Shown here: positions 40,682-49,300 of the stretch, one piece after another
How the letters are laid out: every line of letters begins with the position of its first letter
Position numbering within the stretch: the stretch's first letter is position 1
Assembly (NCBI GenBank): GCA_041650795.1
Contig: JBAZKK010000001.1
Span: 15,216 to 79,215 of the forward strand
DNA: 64,000 nt
From: JBAZKK01 sp041650795
GTDB lineage: Bacteria > Omnitrophota > Gorgyraeia > Gygaellales > Profunditerraquicolaceae
Direction of reading: 5' to 3'
The notes under the pieces: generated by a model
Told to the model about the DNA's origin: nothing
The model's database searches: none
Seen by the model: the letters and a program-made list of their open reading frames with translations, nothing else
Program-made: the position numbers and the translations under genes

Positions 40682-41149
40682 ATGGTAAAGATTATTGAAG
40701 GAAACCTTATTGCCAAAGGCAGGAGATTTGCGATTGTGGCTTCGCGTTTCAATGATTTTATCACTAAGGAATTGGTCGCGGGTTGCCTTGATGCGCTTAC
40801 CCGCCACGGGGCAGAGGATAACGCCATTTCGCTTACCTGGGTCCCGGGTGCATTCGAGATCCCCGTTGTAGCAGCTAGGCTTGCAAAATCTAAATCATAC
40901 GATGCCTTGATATGCCTGGGTACCGTAATACGCGGAGCAACCCCGCATTTTGAATACGTGGCGTCCGAGGTTTCCAAGGGTGTGGCGCGTTTGTCACAGG
41001 ATACTGGATTGCCGGTTATTTTCGGCGTTATTACCGCTGATACCATCGAGCAGGCGATTGAGCGCGCCGGAACAAAAGACGGGAATAAGGGCCGTGATGC
41101 CGCACTTAACGCCATAGAGATGGCAAACCTTATGGATAAGGTGAAATAA
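40682..41149 (+). CDS. ribH: 6,7-dimethyl-8-ribityllumazine synthase
   Basis: 155 residues. SRFNDFITKEL, VPGAFEIP, the catalytic His in PHFEYVASEVSKG, and the late GVITADTIEQA block identify lumazine synthase. It condenses the RibBA and RibD products and forms icosahedral or pentameric shells. AAAGGAGGG precedes ATG 40682. It abuts nusB with no gap. Confidence 0.97.
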   Translation: MVKIIEGNLIAKGRRFAIVASRFNDFITKELVAGCLDALTRHGAEDNAISLTWVPGAFEIPVVAARLAKSKSYDALICLGTVIRGATPHFEYVASEVSKGVARLSQDTGLPVIFGVITADTIEQAIERAGTKDGNKGRDAALNAIEMANLMDKVK

Positions 41150-41563
41150 ATGCGTAAACGCACCCAGTCCCGCGAATTCGCTTTGCAGATTCTTTATCAG
41201 ATGGATATCAGCGGCGACAGAGATTGCGATGCTGCCTTGGATAGCTTCTGGCAAAGGCAGGATAAGGAGGTAGCCGCTGATGTGAGGGATTTTACAGCCG
41301 AACTCTCCAGGGGCGTGGTCGCAAATCTTAAAGAGATAGATTCCAGTATTGCGCAATACGCCAGTAATTGGCAGATCGGGCGCATGGCAGTGGTGGACCG
41401 CAATATTCTGCGTCTTGCCAGCTACGAGCTTATCTTCCGCGACGATATCCCCCCCAAGGTTTCCATAAACGAAGCGATTGAGCTGGCAAAGAAGTATTCT
41501 GGTCTGGAGGCCGCTAAGTTTGTCAACGGTATCCTGGACAAGGTCAAGGCGGAGAAGAAATGA
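41150..41563 (+). CDS. nusB: Transcription antitermination factor NusB
   Basis: 137 residues, all-helical NusB: R-E-F-A-L-Q-I-L-Y-Q near the start, the DRNILRLASYEL block, and the VSINEAIELAKKYS..KFVNGILDK ending. It binds boxA with NusE in rRNA antitermination. It directly follows ribH, a widespread ribH-nusB pairing. Confidence 0.96.
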   Translation: MRKRTQSREFALQILYQMDISGDRDCDAALDSFWQRQDKEVAADVRDFTAELSRGVVANLKEIDSSIAQYASNWQIGRMAVVDRNILRLASYELIFRDDIPPKVSINEAIELAKKYSGLEAAKFVNGILDKVKAEKK

Positions 41564-42393
41564 TGAGGACAGCCGACCTGCACCTGCACACCTGTTTTTC
41601 CGACGGTACCTATACTCCCGAGGAACTCGTGGAAGAGGCTATCAGGAATGACCTTTCCTGCATAGCGATAGCGGATCACGATACCGTTGAAGCCATAGAG
41701 CCGGCCTTGGTAGCGGTTAAATCCCGGGGCCTGGAGATTATCTCTGCGATAGAGCTGACCGCTGACTACGGAGGCAGCGAGATACATATCCTGGGTTACC
41801 TTCTTGACCATAAGAATAAGTTCCTGCAGGAGAGGCTTTCTTGCTTCAAGCTTGACCGCGCCGAGAGGGTAGAGAAGATTATTTCCAAATTGCGCGATAG
41901 CGGGGTAATCTTAGAGGCAGAGGACGTCTTCAATTTTTCGCAGGTCGGCACAGTCGGAAGGCTGCATATTGCGCAGGCAATGGTAAGGCGGGGTATCGTG
42001 AATTCTACGCAGGAGGCCTTTCAGAGGTATATCGGGGATAAATCGCCGGCCTATATCTCGGGGTTCCGCTCTTCGCCGCAGGAGGCAATCGCACTCATAC
42101 GCAAGACCGGAGGCATCTCAGTATTGGCGCATCCCTACACCTTAAGCCGCGATGAGGTACTGACGCAGCTTGTTGAATGGGGGCTCCAGGGCCTGGAGGC
42201 ATATTATCCAGAACACAGCCAGTCTCAGGTTAACTTTTACCTTAGATACGCCCAGGAGCACAATCTTATCGTTACGGGAGGTTCGGATTGTCACGGGAAT
42301 GCCAAGCCCGCAGCGCGTATCGGTACGTTTAGAATTCCTTACGCATTGGTAGAAAAATTAAAAGAGTCTAAGAGGTTATCTAATGGTGAGTAA
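41560..42393 (+). CDS. PHP-domain phosphoesterase (YciV/RNase AM-like)
   Basis: 277 residues. The metal-binding PHP motifs are visible: DLHLHTCFSDG, IADHDT, AHPYTL and GSDCHG. The length and order match the YciV family, which hydrolyses 3',5'-nucleotide bisphosphates or trims RNA 5' ends. It overlaps nusB by 4 nt and ribD by 11 nt, so it is embedded in the riboflavin operon. A riboflavin phosphatase role for its product is conceivable but not shown by sequence. Confidence 0.88.
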   Translation: MMRTADLHLHTCFSDGTYTPEELVEEAIRNDLSCIAIADHDTVEAIEPALVAVKSRGLEIISAIELTADYGGSEIHILGYLLDHKNKFLQERLSCFKLDRAERVEKIISKLRDSGVILEAEDVFNFSQVGTVGRLHIAQAMVRRGIVNSTQEAFQRYIGDKSPAYISGFRSSPQEAIALIRKTGGISVLAHPYTLSRDEVLTQLVEWGLQGLEAYYPEHSQSQVNFYLRYAQEHNLIVTGGSDCHGNAKPAARIGTFRIPYALVEKLKESKRLSNGE

Positions 42394-43483
42394 GCCCAGC
42401 CGCATCCACGAAAGATATATGGAGTTAGCCTTAAGATTAGCGCTTAAGGCCAAAGGCATGACCAGCCCTAATCCTATGGTAGGGGCCCTGATAGTGAAGA
42501 ATAAGCGCGTTATCTCCGGAGGTTACCATGAAAAAGCAGGACTGGCGCACGCCGAGATTGTGGCTTTGGATAAGGCAGGCGAGAAGGCCCGCGGCGGGAG
42601 CCTTTATGTTACACTGGAGCCATGCACCCATTTTGGCAAGACGCCTCCCTGCGTGGACAGGATTATCAAGAGCGGCATCAAAGAGGTTTTTATAGGCATG
42701 ATTGACCCTAATCCTTTGAATAACGGCAGGGGGACAGAGATACTCAGGCAGCACCGTATCAAGGTCCACACAGGGATATTGGAGGAGAGGATCAAAAAAA
42801 CAAACGAGGTCTTTATAAAATATATCACTAAAAAGCTCCCCTTTGTTACTGTCAAGGTCGCAGAATCGCTTGACGGCAGGATTGCCACCCGCAGCGGAGA
42901 TTCTAAATGGATAACCTCAGATAAGGCCAGGTTGTATGCCCACCGTATGAGGGGGGCTTACGATGCCGTGGCAATGGGGGTGAATACCGTCTTGCGCGAT
43001 AACCCTAAGATGGATGCCTGGTTTTTTAAAAGGCAGCCTGTCAAGGTCGTGGTGGATAGTCAGTTAAGCACCCCGCAGGATGCCGATATCTTTTTGCGTT
43101 CCGCAGAGGTTATCATCGTAACCCTGGCGGTAAGGTCAGGCCAGGAGACCGAAAACAGAAAGATACTCTCCAACCGGGCCAGGATACTCGAAGTCAGGGA
43201 GAAGGAAGGGCAGGTTAACCTCAAGGATATGATGAAGAAACTTGCCAGGATCGGGATAACCAATATCCTGGTAGAAGGCGGAGGGACGCTGATCGGTTCA
43301 TTATTTGACGAGGGACTGGTGGACAAGGTGTTGTTTTTTATCAGCCCCAAGATTATCGGAGGCAAGGATGCCATCGGCTCCGTAATGGGCCGCGGCGTGA
43401 GCCGTATTGATAAGGCTTTAAGATTGCGGGATGTCAGTCTCAGGCGCATAGGGGCAGATTTTCTGGTGGAGGGGTATGTTTAG
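42383..43483 (+). CDS. ribD: Bifunctional diaminohydroxyphosphoribosylaminopyrimidine deaminase / reductase
   Basis: 366 residues. The N-terminal cytidine-deaminase-like domain (about 1-145) has the zinc site HAE and PCTHFGKTPPC. The C-terminal reductase (about 150-365) has KVAESLDGRIAT and VEGGGTLIGSLF. It performs two successive riboflavin steps. It starts 11 nt before the PHP gene ends and overlaps ribE by 8 nt. Confidence 0.97.
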   Translation: MVSKPSRIHERYMELALRLALKAKGMTSPNPMVGALIVKNKRVISGGYHEKAGLAHAEIVALDKAGEKARGGSLYVTLEPCTHFGKTPPCVDRIIKSGIKEVFIGMIDPNPLNNGRGTEILRQHRIKVHTGILEERIKKTNEVFIKYITKKLPFVTVKVAESLDGRIATRSGDSKWITSDKARLYAHRMRGAYDAVAMGVNTVLRDNPKMDAWFFKRQPVKVVVDSQLSTPQDADIFLRSAEVIIVTLAVRSGQETENRKILSNRARILEVREKEGQVNLKDMMKKLARIGITNILVEGGGTLIGSLFDEGLVDKVLFFISPKIIGGKDAIGSVMGRGVSRIDKALRLRDVSLRRIGADFLVEGYV

Positions 43484-44057
43484 CGGGATTATAGAAGAGT
43501 TAGGGGAGGTAAAGGGACTATCAGCCGCAGAAAAGATCGCTACCCTTGAGGTTACTGCCCGCATAGCTTCCCAAGATGTTAAGATAGGCGACAGCGTTGC
43601 GGTCAATGGGGTTTGTTTAACGCTGGTAGAGAAGCTCCGCAATTCCCTGGTGTTCCAGCTAATGCCCGTGACCTTAAGGACTACAAACCTCAGGTATTTG
43701 AAAAGGGGCGATAAGGTTAATTTAGAGCGGGCGTTACGGTTAGGAGACAGGGTTTCCGGGCACTTTGTATTAGGGCATATAGACTGTGTTGGAGCCATAC
43801 GCCGTAAGGGATACCGGGAGAATAACCTTTGTTTCCAGATCGCGGTCCCGCCGGTTTTGGCGCGGTATGTGCTGCCGAAGGGCTCCATTGCAGTTGACGG
43901 CATAAGCCTCACCGTAGCAGAGAAGAAATCAACTATTTTTAGCGTTTATATTATTCCGCACACCGCAAAAAATACGACGTTGGGATTCAAGGGGTCATCT
44001 GGCCTGGTTAACGTCGAATTTGATATTCTCGCCAAGAAATCCGAAAGCGCACCTTGA
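43476..44057 (+). CDS. ribE: Riboflavin synthase alpha chain
   Basis: 193 residues with two homologous lumazine-binding halves. The MFSGIIEE start, VNGVCLT in the first half and the DGISLTV equivalent in the second are diagnostic, as is HFVLGHID. It dismutates two lumazines to riboflavin. It is the last rib gene of the operon. The kinase/FAD synthetase ribF lies separately at 52251. Confidence 0.96.
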   Translation: MFSGIIEELGEVKGLSAAEKIATLEVTARIASQDVKIGDSVAVNGVCLTLVEKLRNSLVFQLMPVTLRTTNLRYLKRGDKVNLERALRLGDRVSGHFVLGHIDCVGAIRRKGYRENNLCFQIAVPPVLARYVLPKGSIAVDGISLTVAEKKSTIFSVYIIPHTAKNTTLGFKGSSGLVNVEFDILAKKSESAP

Positions 44058-44076
44058 AGTTATGTTAACTTAGGGA

Positions 44077-44105
44077 TTGCGCACCCACCTTATTTTTGTT
44101 ATACT
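44077..44105 (+). promoter_or_regulatory. tRNA-Pro promoter
   Basis: TTGCGC (44077-44082), a 17-nt spacer and TATACT (44100-44105), 16 nt before the tRNA 5' end. Confidence 0.6.
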
Positions 44106-44121
44106 AATCTAGATAAGCAAT

Positions 44122-44199
44122 CGGGGCGTGGCTCAGTTTGGCTAGAGCGCAGCGTTCGGGACGCTGAGGTCGGTGGTTCAAGTCCACTCGCCCCGACCA
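44122..44199 (+). tRNA. tRNA-Pro, anticodon CGG
   Basis: A 78-nt cloverleaf including the encoded CCA. The acceptor stem CGGGGCG pairs with CGCCCCG, the D stem is GCTC/GAGC, the anticodon stem CAGCG/CGCTG encloses loop TTCGGGA with anticodon CGG at 44157-44159, and the T loop is TTCAAGT. It reads the proline codon CCG. It has its own promoter upstream and the palindromic element at 44207 just downstream. Confidence 0.95.
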
Positions 44200-44206
44200 C
44201 CTTAAG

Positions 44207-44242
44207 AGAAACACTTTCCCGATTGGCGCGGAAAGTGTTTCT
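44207..44242. repeat. Dispersed palindromic element, copy 1
   Basis: AGAAACACTTTCC (44207-44219), a 10-nt spacer CGATTGGCGC, then GGAAAGTGTTTCT (44230-44242): a perfect 13-bp inverted repeat. It has no T-run, so it is not a standard terminator for the tRNA. A related copy in inverted orientation is at 49300-49335. Confidence 0.85.
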
Positions 44243-44252
44243 GCTTTGGGTT

Positions 44253-44265
44253 GGAAAGTGTTTCT
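44253..44265. repeat. Extra right half-arm of the palindromic element
   Basis: GGAAAGTGTTTCT is repeated exactly, 23 nt after the first right arm and 7 nt before the acyP ATG. The single left arm at 44207 can pair with either right arm, so two mutually exclusive hairpins are possible in the acyP leader. Confidence 0.8.
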
Positions 44266-44271
44266 GTAAGA

Positions 44272-44541
44272 ATGAGACAGGTGCATGTTTATTATAGCGG
44301 CAGGGTGCACGGAGTGGGTTTTCGTTTTACCGCCAGGAGTATCGCCGCTGAACTGGGCGTTAAGGGTTGGGTTAAGAATGTTTCCGGCGGCAGGGTAGAG
44401 GTCCTGGCAGAGGCAGAGGAGAAAACCCTGCAGGAATTCCTGCAAAGGATCGGCAGGGAATTTTCGCATTGCATCCAGGATACTGATATTGATTGGAAGC
44501 CTGCCAGCGGTAATTTTAAAGATTTCGCAGTTTCTTTCTGA
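44272..44541 (+). CDS. acyP: Acylphosphatase
   Basis: 89 residues from ATG 44272; a TTG at 44251 lies in the repeat and would extend the protein unnaturally. YYSGRVHGVGFRFTARS holds the catalytic Arg/phosphate loop, and VKGWVKNVSGGRVEVLAEG-like residues follow. It hydrolyses acyl phosphates such as carbamoyl phosphate. Its stop overlaps the next start by 1 nt. Confidence 0.94.
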   Translation: MRQVHVYYSGRVHGVGFRFTARSIAAELGVKGWVKNVSGGRVEVLAEAEEKTLQEFLQRIGREFSHCIQDTDIDWKPASGNFKDFAVSF

Positions 44542-45269
44542 TGCGCTACGCCATAATCGGAGATATCCACGCTAACCTGGAGGCGCTGAACGCAGTTACC
44601 AATGATATTTCCGGCGAAGGTGCGGACCGCTGTTTCTGCGTCGGGGATGTAGTAGGATACGCTTCTAATCCTTGGGAATGCATCGATAGGATTAAGGCGC
44701 TGGCAGAGGTTACGGTTGCCGGTAATCACGACTGGGCGGCGGCTGGAAGGCTTGCGAGCAGCTATTTCAATCTGCAGGCTCGGCAAGCGATATCCTGGAC
44801 CGCCGGCCATCTTGAGAGCGCGGAGCTGGATTTTTTGTCATCCCTGGAATTGGTATACCGCGATGAGGATTTTACGCTTGTCCACGGCACCCTGGATATG
44901 CCTGAGAAATTCAATTATATGACAGACGTCCTCTCCAGCCGCGAGAGCTTTAGTTGCCTTAGGAACAACATTTGTTTCCTCGGCCATTCGCACCTTCCCG
45001 CCGTATTTATTCAGAATTCCGATAAAGAGGTCAAGCAGGATAAGGCCGGCTGTATCGTCCTCGAGAAAGGCAAGAAATATATTATTAATGTGGGCAGCGT
45101 CGGCCAGCCGCGCGACGGGGACCCCCGGAGCTGTTATTGTCTCTATGACAGCGCGAAAAAAGAGGTGAGGTTCAGAAGGGTCGATTATAATGTGCCTGCG
45201 GCAAGAAAAAAGATTATCGAGGCGGGCCTGCCGAGATTCCTGGGAGACAGGCTTCTGACAGGAAAATGA
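44541..45269 (+). CDS. Metallophosphoesterase (YfcE/DUF2437-type)
   Basis: 242 residues. Calcineurin-like metal motifs: GDIHAN, GDVVGYA, GNHDW, LVHGT and GHSHLP. They bind two metals for phosphodiester or phosphoanhydride hydrolysis. The substrate is unknown. It overlaps ligA by 4 nt, so a nucleic-acid or nucleotide substrate is possible but unproven. Confidence 0.9.
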   Translation: MRYAIIGDIHANLEALNAVTNDISGEGADRCFCVGDVVGYASNPWECIDRIKALAEVTVAGNHDWAAAGRLASSYFNLQARQAISWTAGHLESAELDFLSSLELVYRDEDFTLVHGTLDMPEKFNYMTDVLSSRESFSCLRNNICFLGHSHLPAVFIQNSDKEVKQDKAGCIVLEKGKKYIINVGSVGQPRDGDPRSCYCLYDSAKKEVRFRRVDYNVPAARKKIIEAGLPRFLGDRLLTGK

Positions 45270-47263
45270 AAAGCCAGATAAAAAATGAAATTGAGAAACT
45301 CAAGGCGGATATCAGGCGCCACGATTATCTCTATTACGTTTTATCGCAGCCGGAGATTTCGGATAAGGAATATGATGACCTGATGTTGCGTCTTAAGAAT
45401 CTCGAGGATGCACACCCTGGGTTTAAGAGCGGGGATTCTCCGACCGTACGTTTAAGCGGGGGTATACTCCAGGGGTTTGAGACCGTCCGCCATAGGCAGA
45501 AGATGCTTTCCCTGGACAATACCTACTCCTTCGAAGAGCTCAAAGGTTGGGATGCCAGGCTACGCAAAGGATTAAATCCGAAGGAAAATATATCTTACGT
45601 AACGGAGCTCAAGATTGACGGGGTCAGCGCCAACCTCACTTATGAAAAAGGCAGGCTTCTTATCGGAGCCACGCGCGGTGACGGCGAGGCCGGAGAAGAT
45701 GTAACCGCCAATATCAGGACTATCCGGGCTATCCCCCTGGTTATGTTGGGGGCAGATACGCCGGAATTTATCGAGATACGAGGCGAGGTTTACATGAACC
45801 GAAAGGAGCTCCTGACCCTTAACAAGGAAAGAGAGGCTTTGGGCGAGCCTCTGTTTGCCAACCCGCGTAACGCTGCCAGTGGTTCCCTAAAGCTACTGGA
45901 TACTGCTGTGGTTGTCGGCAGGAAACTCAATTTTTTTGCCCATTCCCTCGGAGAATACCGCGGAGCGGATATTACGACCCACTGGGATTTTCTCCAGAGA
46001 TTAAAAAATTGGGGTGTGCCGGTTAATCCGGAATCAAGATTATGCAAAAGCCTAGAGGAGGTTGTGAGGTATTGCCGGGAGTGGCAGGAGAAGAGGGATA
46101 AGTTGGATTATGAGATTGACGGGATAGTAATCAAGGTCAATGAGCTCACGCAGCAGCGAATCATGGGTTACACCTTGAAGAGCCCCCGTTGGGCAGAGGC
46201 CTATAAATTCCCGGCCCGGCAGGCAACCACCTCGGTAGTCGCTATCAATATCAACGTCGGCAGGACGGGGGTTATTACACCTACCGCCGAATTGGAGCCG
46301 GTAGAATGCGGAGGCGTTGTCATAAAGCACGCCACCCTGCATAATTTTGACGAGATAAGAAGGTTGGGGATTAAGGTCGGCGATCGCGTGCTAATCGAAA
46401 GGGCGGGGGAGGTAATCCCTAAGGTGGTCAAGGTAGCCAAGGAAGGTAGAGGGGAAGCCTTTAAGGTCCCGCGGCACTGTCCCAGATGCGGCGGGGAAAT
46501 CGTCAAAGAGAAAGAGAAAGACGTTGCCTACCGCTGCATCAACCCTTCGTGCCCGGCGCAACTGGAGAGGGGGCTTCTGCATTTTTCCTCGCGCCAGGCC
46601 ATGGACATAGAAGGGATGGGCGAATCGTTAGTGGCGCAGCTGGTAGCCGCAAGGCTGGTAAAGGATTTTGCGGATATCTATTCCCTCAAGCTGGAAGTTT
46701 TACTGAAACTGGAATTATTCAAAGAGAAAAAATCCGATAATCTCCTCACCGCCATTGGGAGGAGCAAGAAACAGCCGCTCTCCAGGCTCATCTATGGTTT
46801 GGGTATCAGGCACATTGGGGAGAAAGCCGCTTACGTCTTAGCGGCTAGGTTTAGAAGCCTCGATAACTTAATGCGGGCCGGCAAGGCCGATTTTGACAGC
46901 ATCTACGAGGTAGGACCCGTGATGGCGGATTCTATAGTCGCATTTTTTAAGCATCCCGCTACCAGAAACCTGATCCAGAGGCTCAAAAATGCAGGGTTGA
47001 ATTTCAGGGAGAAACCCGTTTCAATAAAAGAGCCCGCTTTAGCTTCCAGGACCGTTGTTTTTACCGGGGAATTGGAGAGGTTTAATCGTAATCAGGCAGA
47101 GTCCTTGGTGCGTCAGCACGGCGGAAGCGTTTCTTCCAGCGTCAGCGCCAAGACTGATCTGGTGGTAGCAGGCGCGCATGCGGGCTCCAAGTACGAAAAA
47201 GCCAAGTCCTGCGGGGTAAAGATTATAGATGAGAAACAATTTTTACGCTTGATAGGAATCTAG
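45266..47263 (+). CDS. ligA: NAD-dependent DNA ligase
   Basis: 665 residues, full length. It has the Ia NAD-binding domain, the adenylation motif LKIDG with Lys116, GEVYM, an OB fold, the four-Cys zinc finger (CPRCG..CINPSC), helix-hairpin-helix repeats, and a C-terminal BRCT domain (about 590-665). It seals nicks in replication and repair. The start overlaps the preceding stop by 4 nt. Confidence 0.97.
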   Translation: MKSQIKNEIEKLKADIRRHDYLYYVLSQPEISDKEYDDLMLRLKNLEDAHPGFKSGDSPTVRLSGGILQGFETVRHRQKMLSLDNTYSFEELKGWDARLRKGLNPKENISYVTELKIDGVSANLTYEKGRLLIGATRGDGEAGEDVTANIRTIRAIPLVMLGADTPEFIEIRGEVYMNRKELLTLNKEREALGEPLFANPRNAASGSLKLLDTAVVVGRKLNFFAHSLGEYRGADITTHWDFLQRLKNWGVPVNPESRLCKSLEEVVRYCREWQEKRDKLDYEIDGIVIKVNELTQQRIMGYTLKSPRWAEAYKFPARQATTSVVAININVGRTGVITPTAELEPVECGGVVIKHATLHNFDEIRRLGIKVGDRVLIERAGEVIPKVVKVAKEGRGEAFKVPRHCPRCGGEIVKEKEKDVAYRCINPSCPAQLERGLLHFSSRQAMDIEGMGESLVAQLVAARLVKDFADIYSLKLEVLLKLELFKEKKSDNLLTAIGRSKKQPLSRLIYGLGIRHIGEKAAYVLAARFRSLDNLMRAGKADFDSIYEVGPVMADSIVAFFKHPATRNLIQRLKNAGLNFREKPVSIKEPALASRTVVFTGELERFNRNQAESLVRQHGGSVSSSVSAKTDLVVAGAHAGSKYEKAKSCGVKIIDEKQFLRLIGI

Positions 47264-47290
47264 ACGGCAGGCAAGGAAGGAGAGTTTTAC

Positions 47291-47791
47291 ATGCAGGGAT
47301 TAATCCGGAGATCACTGGTTGTTTGTTTGATAGGCGTACTCGCAGGCTGGATTTGCGGATGTGAGGCGGTTGCGCGTAAATTTACCAGAAAATCCAAAAA
47401 GGAAGCTCCTCGGGAGGAGATGATCCTGGCGCCCGAGGAATACCATGGCCCCAAGATGAGCAAGGAGGAGATCTACCGGCAGTATTTTCTTTACTGGAAA
47501 TCCTGGCATGGCGAGTTAATCCAGTCATTGACAGACGGCAAGAACCGCAAGAAGCAGATTGACTGCGTTGGGGAGGAGCTCAAAAACCTCTATCAGTTAA
47601 GGTCGATGCTCAATTCAGATATGCAGGGACGGCTCGATACGTACATCAACAAGGTCCAAGATTTAAAAAGTTCGCTTATGCGGGATATCTACGGCAGCAA
47701 ACTGGAGGATAACCGCCAGCGCGCCGAACGCATCCGCATGGATATATTAAGGGATTTTTCTTATATCAGGATAAAGGACAGCTTACGATGA
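47291..47791 (+). CDS. Predicted lipoprotein of unknown function
   Basis: 166 residues. A short basic N-terminus, a hydrophobic segment and a lipobox-like WICGC with Cys24 predict a lipid-anchored protein. The mature part is charged, helical and probably coiled, with KKEAPREE-type low-complexity near the anchor. I recognise no family. AAGGAAGGAG precedes the ATG. It overlaps the MBL gene by 4 nt. Confidence 0.75.
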   Translation: MQGLIRRSLVVCLIGVLAGWICGCEAVARKFTRKSKKEAPREEMILAPEEYHGPKMSKEEIYRQYFLYWKSWHGELIQSLTDGKNRKKQIDCVGEELKNLYQLRSMLNSDMQGRLDTYINKVQDLKSSLMRDIYGSKLEDNRQRAERIRMDILRDFSYIRIKDSLR

Positions 47792-48411
47792 TACTGGAGA
47801 CGGTTACCGTCGGTCCGTACCAGGTGAATTGTTATATCCTGGCAGAGGCCCCGGGAGCCGGGGCAGTCATTATTGACCCGGGTGGAAATGAAGATATGAT
47901 ACGCCGGGCGCTTTCCAAGCATAGGCTAAAAGCCCAGGCAGTCATTAATACCCACGGACATTTTGACCATATCGGATGCGACGACGCCTTTGATGTTCCG
48001 GTTTACATCCACCGGCTGGATGAAGCGCTGTTAAAGGATTCCAAGCTTAACCTTTCCTATTTTTTCTCCGAGCCCTACACCGTAGGCAAGGCAACGATAA
48101 AGACCGTAGGAGACGGCGATTGCATTGAGATAGGCGCTATACGGTTGGAGGTGATCGCTACCCCCGGACACAGCGCCGGGGGCATCTGCCTGCTACTGAA
48201 TAAACCCGGAGACAACATGCTTTTTAGCGGCGATACCCTGTTCTTCCACGGGATAGGAAGGACAGATTTCCCGGGCGCAAAAGAGGATGACCTTATAATG
48301 TCCATCAAGGAAAAACTCCTTGGATTAAGAGAAGATACCTTGGTTTATCCGGGGCACGGCCCTTCTTCCACCATAGGAAAGGAGAAGGCCGGCAACCCTT
48401 TTTTAAGCTGA
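47788..48411 (+). CDS. MBL-fold hydrolase (glyoxalase II-like)
   Basis: 207 residues with the metallo-beta-lactamase motif THGHFDHIG, a later PGHSAGG, an FSGDTLFFHGIGRTD block and a C-terminal PGHG. This matches short YcbL-type hydroxyacylglutathione hydrolase-like enzymes with two metals. The actual thioester substrate is unknown. The lipoprotein gene overlaps its start. Confidence 0.9.
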   Translation: MILETVTVGPYQVNCYILAEAPGAGAVIIDPGGNEDMIRRALSKHRLKAQAVINTHGHFDHIGCDDAFDVPVYIHRLDEALLKDSKLNLSYFFSEPYTVGKATIKTVGDGDCIEIGAIRLEVIATPGHSAGGICLLLNKPGDNMLFSGDTLFFHGIGRTDFPGAKEDDLIMSIKEKLLGLREDTLVYPGHGPSSTIGKEKAGNPFLS

Positions 48412-48412
48412 T

Positions 48413-49300
48413 ATGCGCGAATTCATCGAGACCTTTCTTAATTATTTATCGGTAGAGCGGGGGCTCTCCCGTAATACCATTATTTCTTACCAGGAGGATT
48501 TGCATTATTACATGGATTATCTGGAATCAAAAAACATCAATAGCCTTTCGCGTACCACCAGGGATGATATTTCCAATTTCATGTTTTTCCAGAAGGACAA
48601 GGGGCTGTCTGCCAATTCAGTGGCTCGCCGGCTTGCGGCGATCAAGGCCTTTTACCGTTTTCTGGTAAAAGAAAGGATACTAAAATCCGATCCCAGCAGC
48701 CTCATCGATTCCCCGAAGCTTTGGAAGAAGATACCGGATGCCTTATCCGTCAATGAGGTTACGAAGCTCTTGGATCAGCCTAATATCCGCGAGTTGCAGG
48801 GGATAAGGGATAAGGCAGTGCTGGAGGCGCTCTACGCTACGGGCATGCGCGTATCCGAAGCCGCAAATCTCAAAAAAGACAACGTGAACCTCCAGGTAGG
48901 ATTCTTGCGTTGTATCGGCAAGGGCAACAAGGAGCGCGTCATCCCTCTCGGCAAGAAGTCGATTAAGAGCATTGAGAGATACCTTGCCGTTGGGCGCCCT
49001 AAAATATTAAAAGGGAGAGAGAGCGAATATCTTTTTTTAAGCCGCCTCGGCAGAAGGATATCCAGACAGTCCATCTGGAAGATTATCAGGAGGTATGCCC
49101 GCCAGGCAGGGATTAAAAAGCCCATTAGGCCGCACATCCTGCGGCATTCCTTTGCCACGCACCTTCTGGAACGCGGGGCAGACCTGCGTTCGGTCCAGGA
49201 GATGTTAGGGCATAGTAATATTTCTACTACCCAGATATACACGCATATTAATAAGGACAGGCTTAAGACTATCCACCGGATGTTTCACCCGCGGCCGTAA
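48413..49300 (+). CDS. xerD: Tyrosine recombinase XerC/XerD
   Basis: 295 residues, the normal Xer length. It has an N-terminal SAM-like core-binding domain (about 1-85) and a catalytic domain with Arg146 (ATGMRVSEA), H-x-x-R at His241/Arg244 (HILRHSFATH), His267 (MLGHSNIST) and nucleophile Tyr276. It resolves chromosome dimers at dif together with FtsK (32597). Only one Xer is visible, so XerD versus XerC or a single-recombinase XerH-like role is not settled. Its stop codon lies in the first base of palindromic element copy 2. Confidence 0.92.
   Translation: MREFIETFLNYLSVERGLSRNTIISYQEDLHYYMDYLESKNINSLSRTTRDDISNFMFFQKDKGLSANSVARRLAAIKAFYRFLVKERILKSDPSSLIDSPKLWKKIPDALSVNEVTKLLDQPNIRELQGIRDKAVLEALYATGMRVSEAANLKKDNVNLQVGFLRCIGKGNKERVIPLGKKSIKSIERYLAVGRPKILKGRESEYLFLSRLGRRISRQSIWKIIRRYARQAGIKKPIRPHILRHSFATHLLERGADLRSVQEMLGHSNISTTQIYTHINKDRLKTIHRMFHPRP

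Noticed and set aside
44207..44242. Intrinsic terminator of tRNA-Pro
   Set aside because: The hairpin is strong, but no T-run follows, and a related inverted copy exists elsewhere, so a dispersed repeat is the better explanation.
48413..49300. Phage or transposon integrase
   Set aside because: Length, motifs and neighbours fit a housekeeping Xer recombinase. No phage genes or attachment-site repeats are near the tRNA-Pro or this gene.
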